Under the pieces are notes generated by a model. The model was given only the letters and a program-made list of their open reading frames with translations, did not search any database and was not told the origin of the DNA. From contig CAIOZA010000020.1 in the NCBI GenBank assembly GCA_903862655.1, forward strand, positions 1 through 64,000: 64,000 nucleotides of DNA, given 5' to 3'. The number at the start of each line of letters is the position of its first letter. Position 1 is the first letter of the stretch. Shown piece by piece: positions 44,896-56,026 of the stretch. This DNA comes from an uncultured Ignavibacteria bacterium. GTDB taxonomy: Bacteria; Bacteroidota; Ignavibacteria; Kapaibacteriales; UBA2268. Made by a program: the position numbers and the translations under genes.

Positions 44896-47800
44896 CTAAC
44901 CAACTGTAACTTTGCCATGGCACTGTTTGTACTTCTTGCCACTACCACAGGGACAAGGATCATTACGTCCTATAGTTGGCTCTGTTTTGCGGAAAGTTTT
45001 TATATGTCCAACTTCACCCTGCTCCTCTCCCTGAGGCTGTTGGCCACCACCAGTAAGATAAGAAGGAATCTGAGAAGAATGAGTAAACTGCATAGATGAT
45101 AAATTACTTGCTGTACTTCTCATTCTGGGCAGAGAGTCTCTGCTTGGTGTCTGCTTTTCGACGACTTGCGGAAAATACTTGAATGAAAACAAAACAGATT
45201 CTTTGTTGATTTCATGGATTAGGCCAACAAACATCTTAAATGCTTCGCCTTTGTATTCGAGCAATGGATCTTTCTGACCATAAGAACGAAGATGAATGCC
45301 TTCCTTCATGTCATCCATTTCCCGCAAATGTTCGCGCCATTTGTCGTCAATTGTTTGAAGTACAGCAACACGTTCGAGATATGTCATAAATTCTGTACCG
45401 AGCATTTCTTCTTTTCGTTTGTAGAAGTCTTCTGCGGCAGTCATAATTCTATCAATAACTTCCTGTTCTTTTAATTTTTCAAACTCCTCTGAGGTAATTT
45501 GAGGCTCACATAGCAAGATAGCTCTGCATGAATTTTTGAGTCCTTTAAGATCGAGATCTTTGTAGAATTCCTCGTACCATTCAGCAGCCATATCTTCAAT
45601 ATATCCGAATAATTCGCCCTTCAATCTTTCGCCTTGCAGAGCGTGCCTTCTTCGGCTGTAGATAACTTCTCTTTGCTGATTCATGGTGTTGTCATATTCT
45701 AGCAGTCTTTTACGTATACCGAAGTTATTTTCTTCGACTTTTTTCTGAGCACGTCCAACATTTTTAGTTATCCAAGAGTGCTGTATTGGTTCTCCCTCGG
45801 GAATCTTTAATGTTTTCATTACACCGGCCATTCGTTCGCCACCGAAGAGTCTCATCAGGTCATCTTCTAGTGAAATAAAGAACTGGGATGATCCAGGATC
45901 GCCTTGACGACCAGCTCTACCGCGCAACTGCCTGTCGATGCGACGAGCATCGTGGCGTTCGGAACCAATGATGGCAAGGCCACCATTTTTCTTAACTTCG
46001 TGGTCAAGCTTGATGTCAGTTCCACGACCAGCCATGTTAGTAGCGATAGTGACAGTACCTTTTTTACCGGCGTTCTGAACGATTTCTGCTTCACGTGCAT
46101 GGTGCTTGGCATTAAGGACATTATGATTGATTTTTTTTCTCTGAAGCATTTTGCTTAATAGCTCAGAAACTTCAACAGAGGTTGTTCCAACCAGAACAGC
46201 TCTACCATTTTTGACTTCTGTTTCTATATCATCAGCGATTGCATTATATTTTTCTCTTTTGGTTTTGAAGATGAAATCCTCTCGGTCATCTCTTGTAAGA
46301 TCACGGTTTGTAGGAATAACAATAACTTCAAGATTATATATTTTTTCAAATTCACCAGCTTCTGTTTCTGCAGTACCTGTCATGCCTGCGAGCTTTTTGT
46401 AAAGTCTGAAATAGTTCTGAAGAGTCACTGTAGCGAGAGTCTGAGTGTCACGTTCAACTGTAACATGTTCCTTTGCTTCGATAGCCTGATGAAGACCTTC
46501 GGAGTAACGTCTGCCATCTAAAATACGACCTGTGAACTCATCGACAATCATTACTTTGCCATCCTGAATAACGTATTCGACATCAATCTCATACAATGAA
46601 TAGGCTCTGAGAAGCTGAGTGATAGTGTGAATTCTATCACTTCTTTCAGAATAGACCCTGTTGAAGTTGTCAATTTTAAGCTGTTTGTCAGATGCAGACA
46701 GTGATGAATCCATCTCGAGCTGGCTCATCTCAGAAGCAATATCGGGAATAATAAACATATCAGGATCTTCCTGAGCAGAGCATAGAACCAGGATACCCTT
46801 TTCAGTAATGTCAATTTGATGATTCTTTTCGTCGATAGTGTAATATAATCCTTCATCAACTTCTGACATTCTCTTTCCTTGTTCACGAAGGAAGAAAAGT
46901 TCAGTATCTTTCATAAGCTTCATATTATCAGGTTCCTGAAGAAGTTTCGCCAAACGTTTGTGTTTGGGTAGTCCTTTGAAAGCACGAAACAGAGCTAAAC
47001 CACCAAGTTCTTTTTCTTCTTTATTTTGTGATTCAAAGTTTTTGGAATTCTCTAATAGAATTTGGTTTACCAACTTATTCTGGGCTTCTACTAGTCTTTT
47101 GACTCTTGGGTTCATTTCGTCAAATTTTTGATCGGAAGCCTGACCTACCGCACCAGAAATAATCAATGGTGTTCTGGCTTCATCAATTAATACAGAGTCA
47201 ACTTCATCGACAATTGAGTACCAATGTTCTCTCTGAACCATTTGATCCAAAGAATTGACCATGTTGTCGCGTAGATAATCAAAGCCAAACTCATTATTGG
47301 TGCCATAAGTAATGTCAGAATCATAAAGAGCTTTTCTGACATCATTATCCATATTGGATTGAATGGAACCTACTGTGACACCAAGGTAATCGTATACAGG
47401 CATCATCCACTCTGCATCACGTTTGGCAAGATAATCATTTACAGTAACAAGGTGAGTGCCCTTACCAGCCAGAGCATTCAAATAAAGAGGGAGAGTCGCA
47501 ACCAGAGTCTTACCTTCACCAGTAGCCATTTCTGAAATCTTACCTTGATGCAGAACAATACCACCCATTAGTTGAACATCGTAGGGAATCATGTCCCAAA
47601 CACCCATTTGTCCGGAATACTCATATCTATACTGAGCTTCAGCCATTCTTCTGCAGGCTTGTTTAACAACCGCGAAAGCTTGAGGTAATATATCATCTAA
47701 AGTCTCGTTAATAGTTTGAAATAATTCATTTTCAAGATTTTTCAATCTGTCATGAATTTCTTGAATTTGGTCAGTATCGAGATCTTCATTAATTAATTTT

Positions 47801-48006
47801 TCTTGAAGTTCTTTCTTTTCATCTTCTAAATCTTTGGAATTATCTTTAATAATTGAACGGAATTCATTGGTTTTTGCTCGGATATCTTCATCGGATAATG
47901 ATTGAAATTCCTCATAGAACCTATTAATTTCATCAACTATCGGTTGCAGAACTTTAACATCTTTCTGCTGTTTTGTTCCGAAAATCGCTTTTAATATTCC
48001 TAACAT
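44896..48006 (-). CDS. secA: Preprotein translocase ATPase SecA
   Basis: 1036 residues. Walker A is GEGKT (163-167, in [14 protein letters not shown]). The DEAD-like box [22 protein letters not shown], the preprotein cross-linking domain, the helicase-2 motif [13 protein letters not shown] and [26 protein letters not shown] are all intact. The C terminus carries a zinc-binding SEC-C motif ([18 protein letters not shown]). SecA is longer than in E. coli, with an insertion of about 50 residues after residue 50 and another near 300, as in other Bacteroidota. It feeds the Sec pathway used by the exported proteins in this window. Confidence 0.97.
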   Translation of the reverse strand: MLGILKAIFGTKQQKDVKVLQPIVDEINRFYEEFQSLSDEDIRAKTNEFRSIIKDNSKDLEDEKKELQEKLINEDLDTDQIQEIHDRLKNLENELFQTINETLDDILPQAFAVVKQACRRMAEAQYRYEYSGQMGVWDMIPYDVQLMGGIVLHQGKISEMATGEGKTLVATLPLYLNALAGKGTHLVTVNDYLAKRDAEWMMPVYDYLGVTVGSIQSNMDNDVRKALYDSDITYGTNNEFGFDYLRDNMVNSLDQMVQREHWYSIVDEVDSVLIDEARTPLIISGAVGQASDQKFDEMNPRVKRLVEAQNKLVNQILLENSKNFESQNKEEKELGGLALFRAFKGLPKHKRLAKLLQEPDNMKLMKDTELFFLREQGKRMSEVDEGLYYTIDEKNHQIDITEKGILVLCSAQEDPDMFIIPDIASEMSQLEMDSSLSASDKQLKIDNFNRVYSERSDRIHTITQLLRAYSLYEIDVEYVIQDGKVMIVDEFTGRILDGRRYSEGLHQAIEAKEHVTVERDTQTLATVTLQNYFRLYKKLAGMTGTAETEAGEFEKIYNLEVIVIPTNRDLTRDDREDFIFKTKREKYNAIADDIETEVKNGRAVLVGTTSVEVSELLSKMLQRKKINHNVLNAKHHAREAEIVQNAGKKGTVTIATNMAGRGTDIKLDHEVKKNGGLAIIGSERHDARRIDRQLRGRAGRQGDPGSSQFFISLEDDLMRLFGGERMAGVMKTLKIPEGEPIQHSWITKNVGRAQKKVEENNFGIRKRLLEYDNTMNQQREVIYSRRRHALQGERLKGELFGYIEDMAAEWYEEFYKDLDLKGLKNSCRAILLCEPQITSEEFEKLKEQEVIDRIMTAAEDFYKRKEEMLGTEFMTYLERVAVLQTIDDKWREHLREMDDMKEGIHLRSYGQKDPLLEYKGEAFKMFVGLIHEINKESVLFSFKYFPQVVEKQTPSRDSLPRMRSTASNLSSMQFTHSSQIPSYLTGGGQQPQGEEQGEVGHIKTFRKTEPTIGRNDPCPCGSGKKYKQCHGKVTVG

Positions 48007-48223
48007 TCTTTTACCATCGCCTTATATTTATAAAATCATTTTCACTATTTGAATTTTCAACTTTTCATAGACGCACATTAAAATTTTGTATTTAAATTTC
48101 AAATAATAAAAAATTAATGAATTATTATTAGATTGCTATTTAATTTTAAATTATTAATCAAATTTATTTGTATTTATACGTTAATATTAGTTTTGATTTT
48201 CTATCATTTAGAAATGTATTATT

Positions 48224-49123
48224 ATGAAAGTATTGCCAGAAGAACTGAATTTTCTTGCCATTGAGGAAGAATTTTCTAATCTTAATAATTCCCAGATAGC
48301 CATTGTGTCGGCACCATACGAGCATTCGGTATCTTATGGAGCTGGAACTCGCAATGGTCCCGATGAAATAATTAAAGCCAGTGCTTTTGTTGAATTTTAT
48401 GATGATGAATTCAATAGAGAGTTGTGTTTTGAAAAGGGAATAACTACACTTGAGCCTATAGATTTCATGGGACAGTCTGATCAATATGCGTTGAATAAGA
48501 TAGAGGAGCAGATTGAATATCTCTTCAAGTTGAATAAATTTATTGTCACATTAGGTGGTGAGCATACAATTTCTATCGCTCCAATCACCGCACATTTTAA
48601 AAGATATCCTGATATGACAATATTGCATTTCGATGCTCATTCAGATCTTAGGGATACTTATGCTGATTCTAAATACTCACATGCATCATTTATGGCAAGG
48701 GTAGCCGAATTCTTCCCAAATGACAGGATTACACAAGTGGGGATAAGAGCTCAGTGTATTGAGGAAGCTGAGTTTATAAAGGCTAATGGAATTAAAACAT
48801 TTTATTCATCTTCAATTCGGAGAGGATTACACGGAGAGAATTGGCAGAAATCAGTTGTTGACACATTAGGAGATAAGATCTATATTACTTTTGATATTGA
48901 TTATTTTGACCCTGCAATTGTGCCATCAACTGGAACACCTGAGCCTGATGGATTTTTGTATAGTGAAACCCTTGATATTTTCAGAGAAATCAATAAAGCA
49001 GGCAAGCAAATCATTGGGTTAGATGTTGTGGAGTTGGCACCAATGCCGGGTCTGCACCACCCCAATTTAACTACAGCAAGATTGATATATAAAATACTAA
49101 ATTTTTCATTTTTTAATAAATAG
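48224..49123 (+). CDS. speB: Agmatinase / ureohydrolase
   Basis: 299 residues of the arginase-agmatinase-formiminoglutamase family. The manganese ligands are in LGGEHTISIAP, HFDAHSDLRDTY and YITFDIDYFDPA. VSYGAGTRNGPDEII and the C-terminal GLDVVELAP fit agmatinase better than arginase, but substrate is not certain. Agmatinase makes putrescine and urea. It is followed ten bases later by dapD. Confidence 0.88.
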   Translation: MKVLPEELNFLAIEEEFSNLNNSQIAIVSAPYEHSVSYGAGTRNGPDEIIKASAFVEFYDDEFNRELCFEKGITTLEPIDFMGQSDQYALNKIEEQIEYLFKLNKFIVTLGGEHTISIAPITAHFKRYPDMTILHFDAHSDLRDTYADSKYSHASFMARVAEFFPNDRITQVGIRAQCIEEAEFIKANGIKTFYSSSIRRGLHGENWQKSVVDTLGDKIYITFDIDYFDPAIVPSTGTPEPDGFLYSETLDIFREINKAGKQIIGLDVVELAPMPGLHHPNLTTARLIYKILNFSFFNK

Positions 49124-49132
49124 TTGGCAGAA

Positions 49133-49969
49133 ATGGCATTAGAACAAAAGATAAATGACATCATCAATAATGAATCTCCATTTAGCGAGTCAGAATTAAG
49201 TACAATTTTTACGGAATTATTAGATAAACTAAACAGGGGCGAAATCAGGTCAGCAGAGCCGGATGGCTCGGGTGGATGGAAAGTAAATAAATGGATTAAA
49301 CAGGGTATCTTGATGCTTTTCAGGCATGGGAAAACTCAACCAATGGCTTTTCATGAAGGCTTTTCTTTTTTTGACAAACACACCCTCGGTGTACATCCCT
49401 TCTCTATTGAAGATGAGGTAAGAATAGTTCCAGGAGGTTCTTCAATCCGTAATGGCTGCTATGTTGCAAAAGGGGTTATTTGCATGCCTCCGATGTATAT
49501 AAATATCGGTTCCTATGTGGATTCAGGAACCATGATTGATTCACATGCATTGGTAGGAACTTGTGCTCAGGTCGGAAAACGTGTGCATGTTAGTGCCGCA
49601 GCCCAGATTGGAGGAGTACTTGAACCCGCCGGATCAAGACCGGTTATTATTGAAGATGATGTGCTTGTTGGTGGAAACTGTGGAATTTATGAAGGAACAC
49701 TCGTAAGGAAAAGAGCTGTTCTTGCTTCGGGAGTTGTACTTACAGGCTCGACTAGAGTTTATGATTTGGTGAATAATCAAATCATAAGATCTTCTAATGA
49801 AAATCCATTGGAGATACCAGAAGGAGCTGTTTTAGTTAACGGTTCAAGAGCAATAGATACCCCTTGGGCTAAGGAACAGGGTTTGTCGCTGTCAAGTCCA
49901 ATGATTATTAAATACCGAGATGAAAAAACTGATGCAAAGACTGCATTGGAAGAAGCACTGAGGTCATAA
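49133..49969 (+). CDS. dapD: Tetrahydrodipicolinate N-succinyltransferase
   Basis: 278 residues from the ATG at 49133; a TTG-started frame three codons longer is possible. The C-terminal two thirds is a left-handed parallel beta helix of hexapeptide repeats (VLVGGNCGIYEG, KRAVLASGVVLTGSTRVYD), and the family blocks VRIVPGGSSIRNG and SYVDSGTMIDSHALVG are intact. It makes N-succinyl-2-amino-6-oxopimelate for lysine and diaminopimelate synthesis. It overlaps the next start by one base (TAATG). Confidence 0.93.
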   Translation: MALEQKINDIINNESPFSESELSTIFTELLDKLNRGEIRSAEPDGSGGWKVNKWIKQGILMLFRHGKTQPMAFHEGFSFFDKHTLGVHPFSIEDEVRIVPGGSSIRNGCYVAKGVICMPPMYINIGSYVDSGTMIDSHALVGTCAQVGKRVHVSAAAQIGGVLEPAGSRPVIIEDDVLVGGNCGIYEGTLVRKRAVLASGVVLTGSTRVYDLVNNQIIRSSNENPLEIPEGAVLVNGSRAIDTPWAKEQGLSLSSPMIIKYRDEKTDAKTALEEALRS

Positions 49970-50178
49970 TGGAAAAAATTCCATCAAATAATGATTTAAA
50001 CAAAAAAGTAAAAATGGCATTGCTAATGGTTGCCGGTTTGAATATTCTAACTGCAATTACTTTTTTTATAGCATATAATTCTTCAAATGAAAAATGGTTC
50101 CTGATAGGATCTTTGGTAAATGTTGGAGCATCGATAGCTATTCTAATACTAGCAACATTTTTTATAAAAGTCAAATAG
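49969..50178 (+). CDS. Small two-helix membrane protein, unknown function
   Basis: 69 residues. A short polar N terminus (about 1-13) is followed by two hydrophobic segments (about 16-36 and 42-66) and a terminal FIKVK. There is no family I recognise. The TAATG overlap with dapD and the 8-base gap to the next gene favour a real, coupled gene rather than chance. Confidence 0.65.
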   Translation: MEKIPSNNDLNKKVKMALLMVAGLNILTAITFFIAYNSSNEKWFLIGSLVNVGASIAILILATFFIKVK

Positions 50179-50186
50179 GGATTTTA

Positions 50187-51419
50187 ATGAATGAAACACG
50201 CTTACCTGAAGTCAGGGAAAATATTAAGGTTGAAAAATATGACGAGGATGGAAAGGAATATATAGTTCTTTATGACGACCAATGTTATGCACAGCAGCCA
50301 CTCAGTTTTCATTTGGATTTTATACCATTTCTGCAGCTGCTTAACAGCAATTTTACATTCGAAAGTCTGGAATCAAAATTTAATGAGCAGTTCGGCACTG
50401 ATGCTGAACAAATTATGAATTCCTTTAAGAATTTTGTTCAGATTCTAGACAATGCCGGCTATCTCAATACACCAAGGTTTCAATGGATAAAAAATGATAT
50501 TGATAATTATATAAATTCCGATATAAGGCCTGCAATGTGTGCCGGATCATCTTATTCCGATGATAAGGCTGAGTTATCTAAGGAATTAGATGAGATTTTA
50601 AATTCATTCGATTCTTCTGAAGTCAAAACAGGAGCTGAAATGATAATCGTTCCTCATATTGACTTTCGAATAGGTGAAGCTGCGCATAAGACTTATGCTG
50701 CAGGTTATCATACTTTAAAGGACAGCGAACCTGATGTGATTGTAATATTCGGTACTTCTCATACCGGATCAAGTAAAAGATTTATTCTTACGGAAAAGCA
50801 TTTTGAAACACCCCTTGGTTTGGTTCAAACAGATGGTGAAATAATTAAGAAGATGAGAAATCTTCTGACTGATTCCGATGAAGTTATTATTGATGATTTA
50901 TGTCATCGCTATGAACATTCTATAGAGATTCAAGTTGTTTTGGCTCAGCATTATTTCAAGAATAAAACATTCAAAATTTTGCCTATACTTGTAAATTCTT
51001 TCATTTCAGATCTTCAAATGGGTTCTTTACCTAATGAAGATGAAGGATTCAACCGTTTTCTGGAAGTATTAAAAGGAATAATTCTGGGGACAGGCAAGAA
51101 AGCAATATTTATCGCAAGTGTTGATCTGGCACATGTGGGCAAGAAGTTCGGAGATGACTATGATGCGAAATTAATGTTAAACGATCTGAAGAATGAGGAC
51201 CAAAGATTGATTCATTATCTTGCAATGAGTGATCCTGATTCATTTTTTAATACTATTTCACAAGCAAAGGATAAATATAAAATATGCGGTCTGGCACCAA
51301 TTTATTCGATGTTGAAATATCAAACACCCAAAGAATGCCGATTCCTTCACTATGATCAATGGTATGAAGAAGAAACGGAGTCTGCGGTTAGTTTTGCGAG
51401 CTTAGCATATTACAACTAA
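50187..51419 (+). CDS. PqqD-like domain fused to MEMO1 (AmmeMemoRadiSam system protein B)
   Basis: 410 residues from the ATG at 50187, preceded by AGGG; the longest frame starts 31 codons earlier inside the two-helix gene and is unlikely. Residues from about 20 to 105 resemble a PqqD-type winged helix (YIVLYDDQCYAQQPLSFHLD, then FTFESLESKFNEQFG and FVQILDNAGYLNTPRF). Residues from about 145 to 410 are a MEMO domain: IIVPHIDFRIG, IFGTSHTGSS, HRYEHSIEIQVV, ASVDLAHVGKKFG. MEMO proteins are linked to AMMECR1 and a radical SAM enzyme in the AmmeMemoRadiSam system; neither partner gene is nearby. The function is not established. Confidence 0.85.
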   Translation: MNETRLPEVRENIKVEKYDEDGKEYIVLYDDQCYAQQPLSFHLDFIPFLQLLNSNFTFESLESKFNEQFGTDAEQIMNSFKNFVQILDNAGYLNTPRFQWIKNDIDNYINSDIRPAMCAGSSYSDDKAELSKELDEILNSFDSSEVKTGAEMIIVPHIDFRIGEAAHKTYAAGYHTLKDSEPDVIVIFGTSHTGSSKRFILTEKHFETPLGLVQTDGEIIKKMRNLLTDSDEVIIDDLCHRYEHSIEIQVVLAQHYFKNKTFKILPILVNSFISDLQMGSLPNEDEGFNRFLEVLKGIILGTGKKAIFIASVDLAHVGKKFGDDYDAKLMLNDLKNEDQRLIHYLAMSDPDSFFNTISQAKDKYKICGLAPIYSMLKYQTPKECRFLHYDQWYEEETESAVSFASLAYYN

Positions 51420-51495
51420 GCATTGAAAATTAATATTTAATTGAATCTATCGTTATAAGTAAAAAAATTTTGTTTAAATAATAGTACAGATATTT

Positions 51496-53433
51496 ATGAA
51501 AATTACATTTCCAAATGGTGATGTCCGGGAATTCCCAAATGGTATAACTGGTATGGAGATTACTAAATCCATCTCTGAGAGATTAGCAAAAGAAGCTTTG
51601 GGAATCTTTGTTAATGGAGAAAAAAAAGACCTTTCACTGCCGATTCAGGATGATGCATCAATCGAAATTGTTACATTTGACGATACAAGAGGAAAAGAAA
51701 TATTCTGGCACTCATCAGCACATTTAATGGCTGAAGCAGTTCAGAGTATTTATCCAGGAACAAAATTCGGAGTTGGCCCAGCAATTGAAAATGGTTTTTA
51801 TTATGATATTGACATTCCCGGAGGCAAAAAATTATCGATAGACGATCTTCCTCAAATCGAAAAGAAGATGATGGAGCTTGCAAATGCAAGTTTAGAATAT
51901 CATAGAACAGATGTTACATGGGATGAAGCAATCGAACATTGGAAGAAAATCGGAGATGAGTATAAAATTGAATTGCTTGAAGGATTAAAAGGACAGGAAA
52001 TATCATTCTATCAGCAAGGGAATTTTATAGATCTTTGCCGCGGTTCACATGTTCCCAATACAAGCCATATTAAATTTGTAAAACTGTTATCTGTTGCCGG
52101 TGCTTACTGGCGTGGTGACTCCACCCGATCTATGATGACAAGAATCTATGGAATTACTTTTCCCAAGAAAAAGATGCTTGATGATTATCTGACTATGCTT
52201 GAAGAAGCAAAGAAACGTGACCATAGAAAATTAGGTAAAGAGCTTGAGTTGTTCATGATAACACCTGCAATTGGTGGTGGTTTGCCTGTATGGCTTCCCA
52301 AAGGGACTACTGTAAGAAGAAAGCTTGAGTCTTTTTTGCGTGATGAACTGATAAAGCGTGGTTATGTTGAGGTAATAACTCCTCACATAGGTAATCTTAA
52401 TTTATATAAAACATCCGGACATTATCCATATTATGCAGAATCTCAGTTTGCACCAATTAAGGTAGATGATGAGGAGTATTTGCTAAAACCTATGAATTGT
52501 CCTCATCATCATCAAATCTATTCATTCAAGCCAAGATCATATAGGGATCTACCGGTGAGACTTGCAGAATTTGGTACAGTATATCGTTATGAGCAGTCTG
52601 GTGAATTGAGTGGTCTGTCCAGAGTCAGAGGCTTTACACAGGATGACGCGCATATCTATTGTATGCACGAGCAATTGAAGGATGAGCTTATCAATGCAGT
52701 AGATTTGACACAACTGGTATTTACAACGTTTGGAATGGAAGTAACTACCCGTTTATCATTCCGCGATAAAACAAATACAGAGAAATATGCAGGAGATTCG
52801 GACACTTGGGATAAAGCAGAAAAAGAAATCAAGGAAGTCGCAGATCAGATGGGTTTGAAATATGAAATTGGAATCGGAGAAGCCTCATTTTATGGACCGA
52901 AAATTGATTTTATTGTTAAAGATGCCATAGGAAGAAAATGGCAGTTAGGAACAGTTCAGGTTGATTATGTAATGCCCGAAAGATTTGGGCTTGAATATAC
53001 AGGTGCTGACAATCAGCCTCACAGACCGGTAATCATTCATCGTGCTCCATTTGGTTCGATGGAAAGATTTTTATCAATATTAATTGAACATTTTGCTGGT
53101 AATTTCCCATTCTGGCTTGCTCCTGTTCAGTTGAATATACTTCCTATCGGTGGAAATCAGAATGAGTTTGCTTATAATCTTAAAAAATCTTTTGATGATT
53201 TAGGATTCAGAACTGAAATTGATGTTAGAAATGAGAAAATAAATCGTAAAATTGCAGAATCTGAAACGCAGAAGGTTCCTTATGCAATCATTATCGGTCA
53301 AAAGGAAATGGATGAAAATTTAATTTCTTTAAGAGAGCATGGAAAGGGGAATATAGGAAACTTCAGTATTGATGATGCTACAGCTCTTTTCTTGAAGTTG
53401 AATCAACCTGGCGGAGAAAAGGAAAACATCTAG
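51496..53433 (+). CDS. thrS: Threonyl-tRNA synthetase
   Basis: 645 residues, normal length. The N-terminal TGS domain (1-60) and the editing domain with HSSAHLMAEAVQ (His-rich zinc-like motif) and DLCRGSHVPNT precede the class II catalytic core: MNCPHHHQIY (zinc cysteine), RVRGFTQDDAHIYC, and motif 3 in HRAPFGSMERFLSILIEH. The C-terminal anticodon-binding domain starts near 545. It is convergent with the glycosyltransferase gene and overlaps it by four bases. Confidence 0.97.
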   Translation: MKITFPNGDVREFPNGITGMEITKSISERLAKEALGIFVNGEKKDLSLPIQDDASIEIVTFDDTRGKEIFWHSSAHLMAEAVQSIYPGTKFGVGPAIENGFYYDIDIPGGKKLSIDDLPQIEKKMMELANASLEYHRTDVTWDEAIEHWKKIGDEYKIELLEGLKGQEISFYQQGNFIDLCRGSHVPNTSHIKFVKLLSVAGAYWRGDSTRSMMTRIYGITFPKKKMLDDYLTMLEEAKKRDHRKLGKELELFMITPAIGGGLPVWLPKGTTVRRKLESFLRDELIKRGYVEVITPHIGNLNLYKTSGHYPYYAESQFAPIKVDDEEYLLKPMNCPHHHQIYSFKPRSYRDLPVRLAEFGTVYRYEQSGELSGLSRVRGFTQDDAHIYCMHEQLKDELINAVDLTQLVFTTFGMEVTTRLSFRDKTNTEKYAGDSDTWDKAEKEIKEVADQMGLKYEIGIGEASFYGPKIDFIVKDAIGRKWQLGTVQVDYVMPERFGLEYTGADNQPHRPVIIHRAPFGSMERFLSILIEHFAGNFPFWLAPVQLNILPIGGNQNEFAYNLKKSFDDLGFRTEIDVRNEKINRKIAESETQKVPYAIIIGQKEMDENLISLREHGKGNIGNFSIDDATALFLKLNQPGGEKENI

Positions 53434-54548
53434 TGCTTCTTATTAAATACCTGACCTTTCCATTCTACATTCGGTTTTAAAAGTAAGAATGGAATGATAA
53501 GTTCTGCAAATGAAAGAAATATAATAGAAACAGGAATCCATTGGTGAAGCTCATGCTTTCGGAGCTTCACCAGGGAACTGCCAATCAGAAGATAATCCCA
53601 GAGAATTCTATTAGCAAATACACACAAAAGAAGAATGTAATTCATATCAATAACAGATAGAATAATTCCTATCCATAATGCTGCACTTGTGACGACAAAA
53701 ACAGTAGCTCTCCATCCAAGTGCTAATCCGCCAATTGCCCATCTGTGATGCTGTTTGAAGTACTCGCCTAAAGAAACACATGGATAAGTGTCAACATCAG
53801 ATTCAGGATGGGTAAGGTATCTGATTTTTTTTTCAGATGCATTCATTGCCTGAAGTAAAGCTAAATCTTCAGTTACAGAGAAATCAATTCCTGAATATCC
53901 GCCAAGAGCATCAAAGTCTTTTTTTCGAAATGACAAATTGTTGCCATAACAACCGAGAGGTTGATTCAGTCCAACACCTGCACTTGCCATTGTGTGCATA
54001 TATACCCACTCAACAGCCTGAATTCTGTCAAAGATTTTATTACCGATAACATTTGTGAATGAAGCTACCAAGGCAACATCCTGGTCGGCAAATTCATTTA
54101 CGATTGTTCTGATCCATTCAGGACCTACAATGCAGTCAGCATCAGTCATAAGTATTATTGCACCTTTAGCATTGTTAATGCCATATTGCAAAGCACCAGG
54201 CTTCCCCTTTAAGCCTTGAATCTTATTTGTTTCATTGATTACTACTACACAAAGATTTTCGATTGTCAAATTAAGTTTATTTAATATTTCAAGTGTTTGA
54301 TCTGTACTTCTGTCGTCAACAGCGATGATCTCGTATTTATCTTTTGGGTATGAATTCAGAGCAAGAGATTCGATGCATTTTAATATATTCTTTTCTTCGT
54401 TCCTTGCCGGAACTACGATTGATACGAATGGAAAGTAGCCTGTTGGATGAACAGAAGATTTATTTCTTTCTTTAATCGCACCAATAATAAAAATTATTCC
54501 CCGAATGGAATAGATAACAAGTGTAATAAGAATTAAATTAAATATCAC
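53430..54548 (-). CDS. Membrane glycosyltransferase, family 2
   Basis: 372 residues. One N-terminal helix, then a GT-A domain: FVSIVVPARNEEKNI, AVDDRSTDQT, ILMTDADC (DxD) and the acceptor-site motif QHHRWAIGG (similar to QXXRW). Three or four C-terminal helices follow (about 265-355). This is the pattern of processive or lipid-linked transferases that build envelope polysaccharides or glycolipids. The sugar and acceptor are unknown. Confidence 0.88.
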   Translation of the reverse strand: MIFNLILITLVIYSIRGIIFIIGAIKERNKSSVHPTGYFPFVSIVVPARNEEKNILKCIESLALNSYPKDKYEIIAVDDRSTDQTLEILNKLNLTIENLCVVVINETNKIQGLKGKPGALQYGINNAKGAIILMTDADCIVGPEWIRTIVNEFADQDVALVASFTNVIGNKIFDRIQAVEWVYMHTMASAGVGLNQPLGCYGNNLSFRKKDFDALGGYSGIDFSVTEDLALLQAMNASEKKIRYLTHPESDVDTYPCVSLGEYFKQHHRWAIGGLALGWRATVFVVTSAALWIGIILSVIDMNYILLLCVFANRILWDYLLIGSSLVKLRKHELHQWIPVSIIFLSFAELIIPFLLLKPNVEWKGQVFNKKH

Positions 54549-54676
54549 AGTAATTCATAAATCGATTAATAATTTGAGTTGTTTCACGAATGTTGGGCTT
54601 TAAAATTGTTAATTCTCTTTTTGTAGTATTAAACATTTGCTGATTCTTTTCGTTATAGTATCAAAACAGGACATAA

Positions 54677-56026
54677 ATGAAAAAAAACATAGATTTAATT
54701 AACGGTAAGATAGATTCAACTCTAAGAAGATTTGCTTTGCCATTGGTAGCAAGTTTTGTCATCCAGAATGTTTACACATGGGTTGATATGTATTATGTGA
54801 GTCGAATCAGCTCGACAGCAATAGCTGCAATCAAAGTTTCAGAGCAGATGATTTTTATGGTGCTTTCTATTGTAGGTGGAGTGGCGATTGGATCTGGAAT
54901 TATAATAGCACGAAGACTTGGAGAAGGAGAAAAAGAGAAAGCGAATCATGCAGCAAATCAATCAACAGTATTTATGGCTATTGTGTCTTTGATGGTTGCT
55001 GTTTTCTTTTACTTTATTACACCAGTTTTAACTTCATTATTTCATTTACATTCTGATGTCTCCGAACTTATCTTGAATTATAACAGAGCTGTTTGTTTCG
55101 GGATTCCTGCAACTTTTCTTGTTTTTCATTTAAATTCTATTGTTAGGGCAACAGGTAATTCGATTTTTCCAATGTTTGTGCTAATAACTTCAAATATTCT
55201 TAATGCAATAATTGCTCCTTTCTTTGTGTTTGGAATAGGACCTTTTCCTAAATTGGGAATGCAGGGAGCCGGAATAGCAACCGCAATCGCTCAGAATTTA
55301 GGTTTATTAATTGCAATCTGGGGTATTTATAAAAATTATGTCAACCTAGAATTTAAACTTCGAAATTTTAAATTCGATTTTGATGTGATTTGGAATATTT
55401 TCAGACTGGGGGTTCCAGCCACATTGCAGTTTATTGCTGTAAGTGTTAATAGGATGCTTATTATTTCAATTGCCAACTCATTTGGTGTCGTTGTACTAAC
55501 GACATATATGTTTGGTGTAGGTGTTGATCTATTTGTATTCATGTCCATATTCGCGATTGGAGCTTCTATCGAAATTATTACTGGCCAAAATATAGGAGCC
55601 AATCGCCTTGATAGAGTAATGCTGTTTCATAAGTCAGCCGTCAAACAATTGAGTTTGTTGTTGCTGATTTTAGCAGTTGTTGTCTACTTCTTTGGAGAAA
55701 ATTTCGCAAGAATTTTTACGAGTGAGCCACAGTTGATAATGGAGATAAAACACTATCTCAGGATAGCAACTTTTGCATATATACCGTTTTCAGTAGGAAT
55801 AGTGACAATAAGAGTAATTAGTGGTGCAGGAGATTATTTTAGGAGTTTTGTTCTGGTTGCCATCGTCTTTTTTGGTGTTCAGTTGCCTTTGGCATATATT
55901 TTGTCTCATTTCACAGGGTTGAAGCATTATGGAATCTGGTATGCAATTTTGATTTCTCAGATTTCATTCGCAGTGATCTCATATATTAGTTTGAGGAATG
56001 GTAAATGGCTGAAAGCCAAAGTGTAA
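54677..56026 (+). CDS. MATE family efflux transporter
   Basis: 449 residues with 12 hydrophobic segments in two similar halves (RRFALPLVASFVIQNVYTW at the start and FRLGVPATLQFIAVSVNRM in the middle), as in the multidrug and toxic compound extrusion family. AGIATAIAQNLG and the second-half GASIEIITGQNIGANR are family-like. Transport is driven by sodium or proton gradients. The substrate is unknown. Confidence 0.92.
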   Translation: MKKNIDLINGKIDSTLRRFALPLVASFVIQNVYTWVDMYYVSRISSTAIAAIKVSEQMIFMVLSIVGGVAIGSGIIIARRLGEGEKEKANHAANQSTVFMAIVSLMVAVFFYFITPVLTSLFHLHSDVSELILNYNRAVCFGIPATFLVFHLNSIVRATGNSIFPMFVLITSNILNAIIAPFFVFGIGPFPKLGMQGAGIATAIAQNLGLLIAIWGIYKNYVNLEFKLRNFKFDFDVIWNIFRLGVPATLQFIAVSVNRMLIISIANSFGVVVLTTYMFGVGVDLFVFMSIFAIGASIEIITGQNIGANRLDRVMLFHKSAVKQLSLLLLILAVVVYFFGENFARIFTSEPQLIMEIKHYLRIATFAYIPFSVGIVTIRVISGAGDYFRSFVLVAIVFFGVQLPLAYILSHFTGLKHYGIWYAILISQISFAVISYISLRNGKWLKAKV

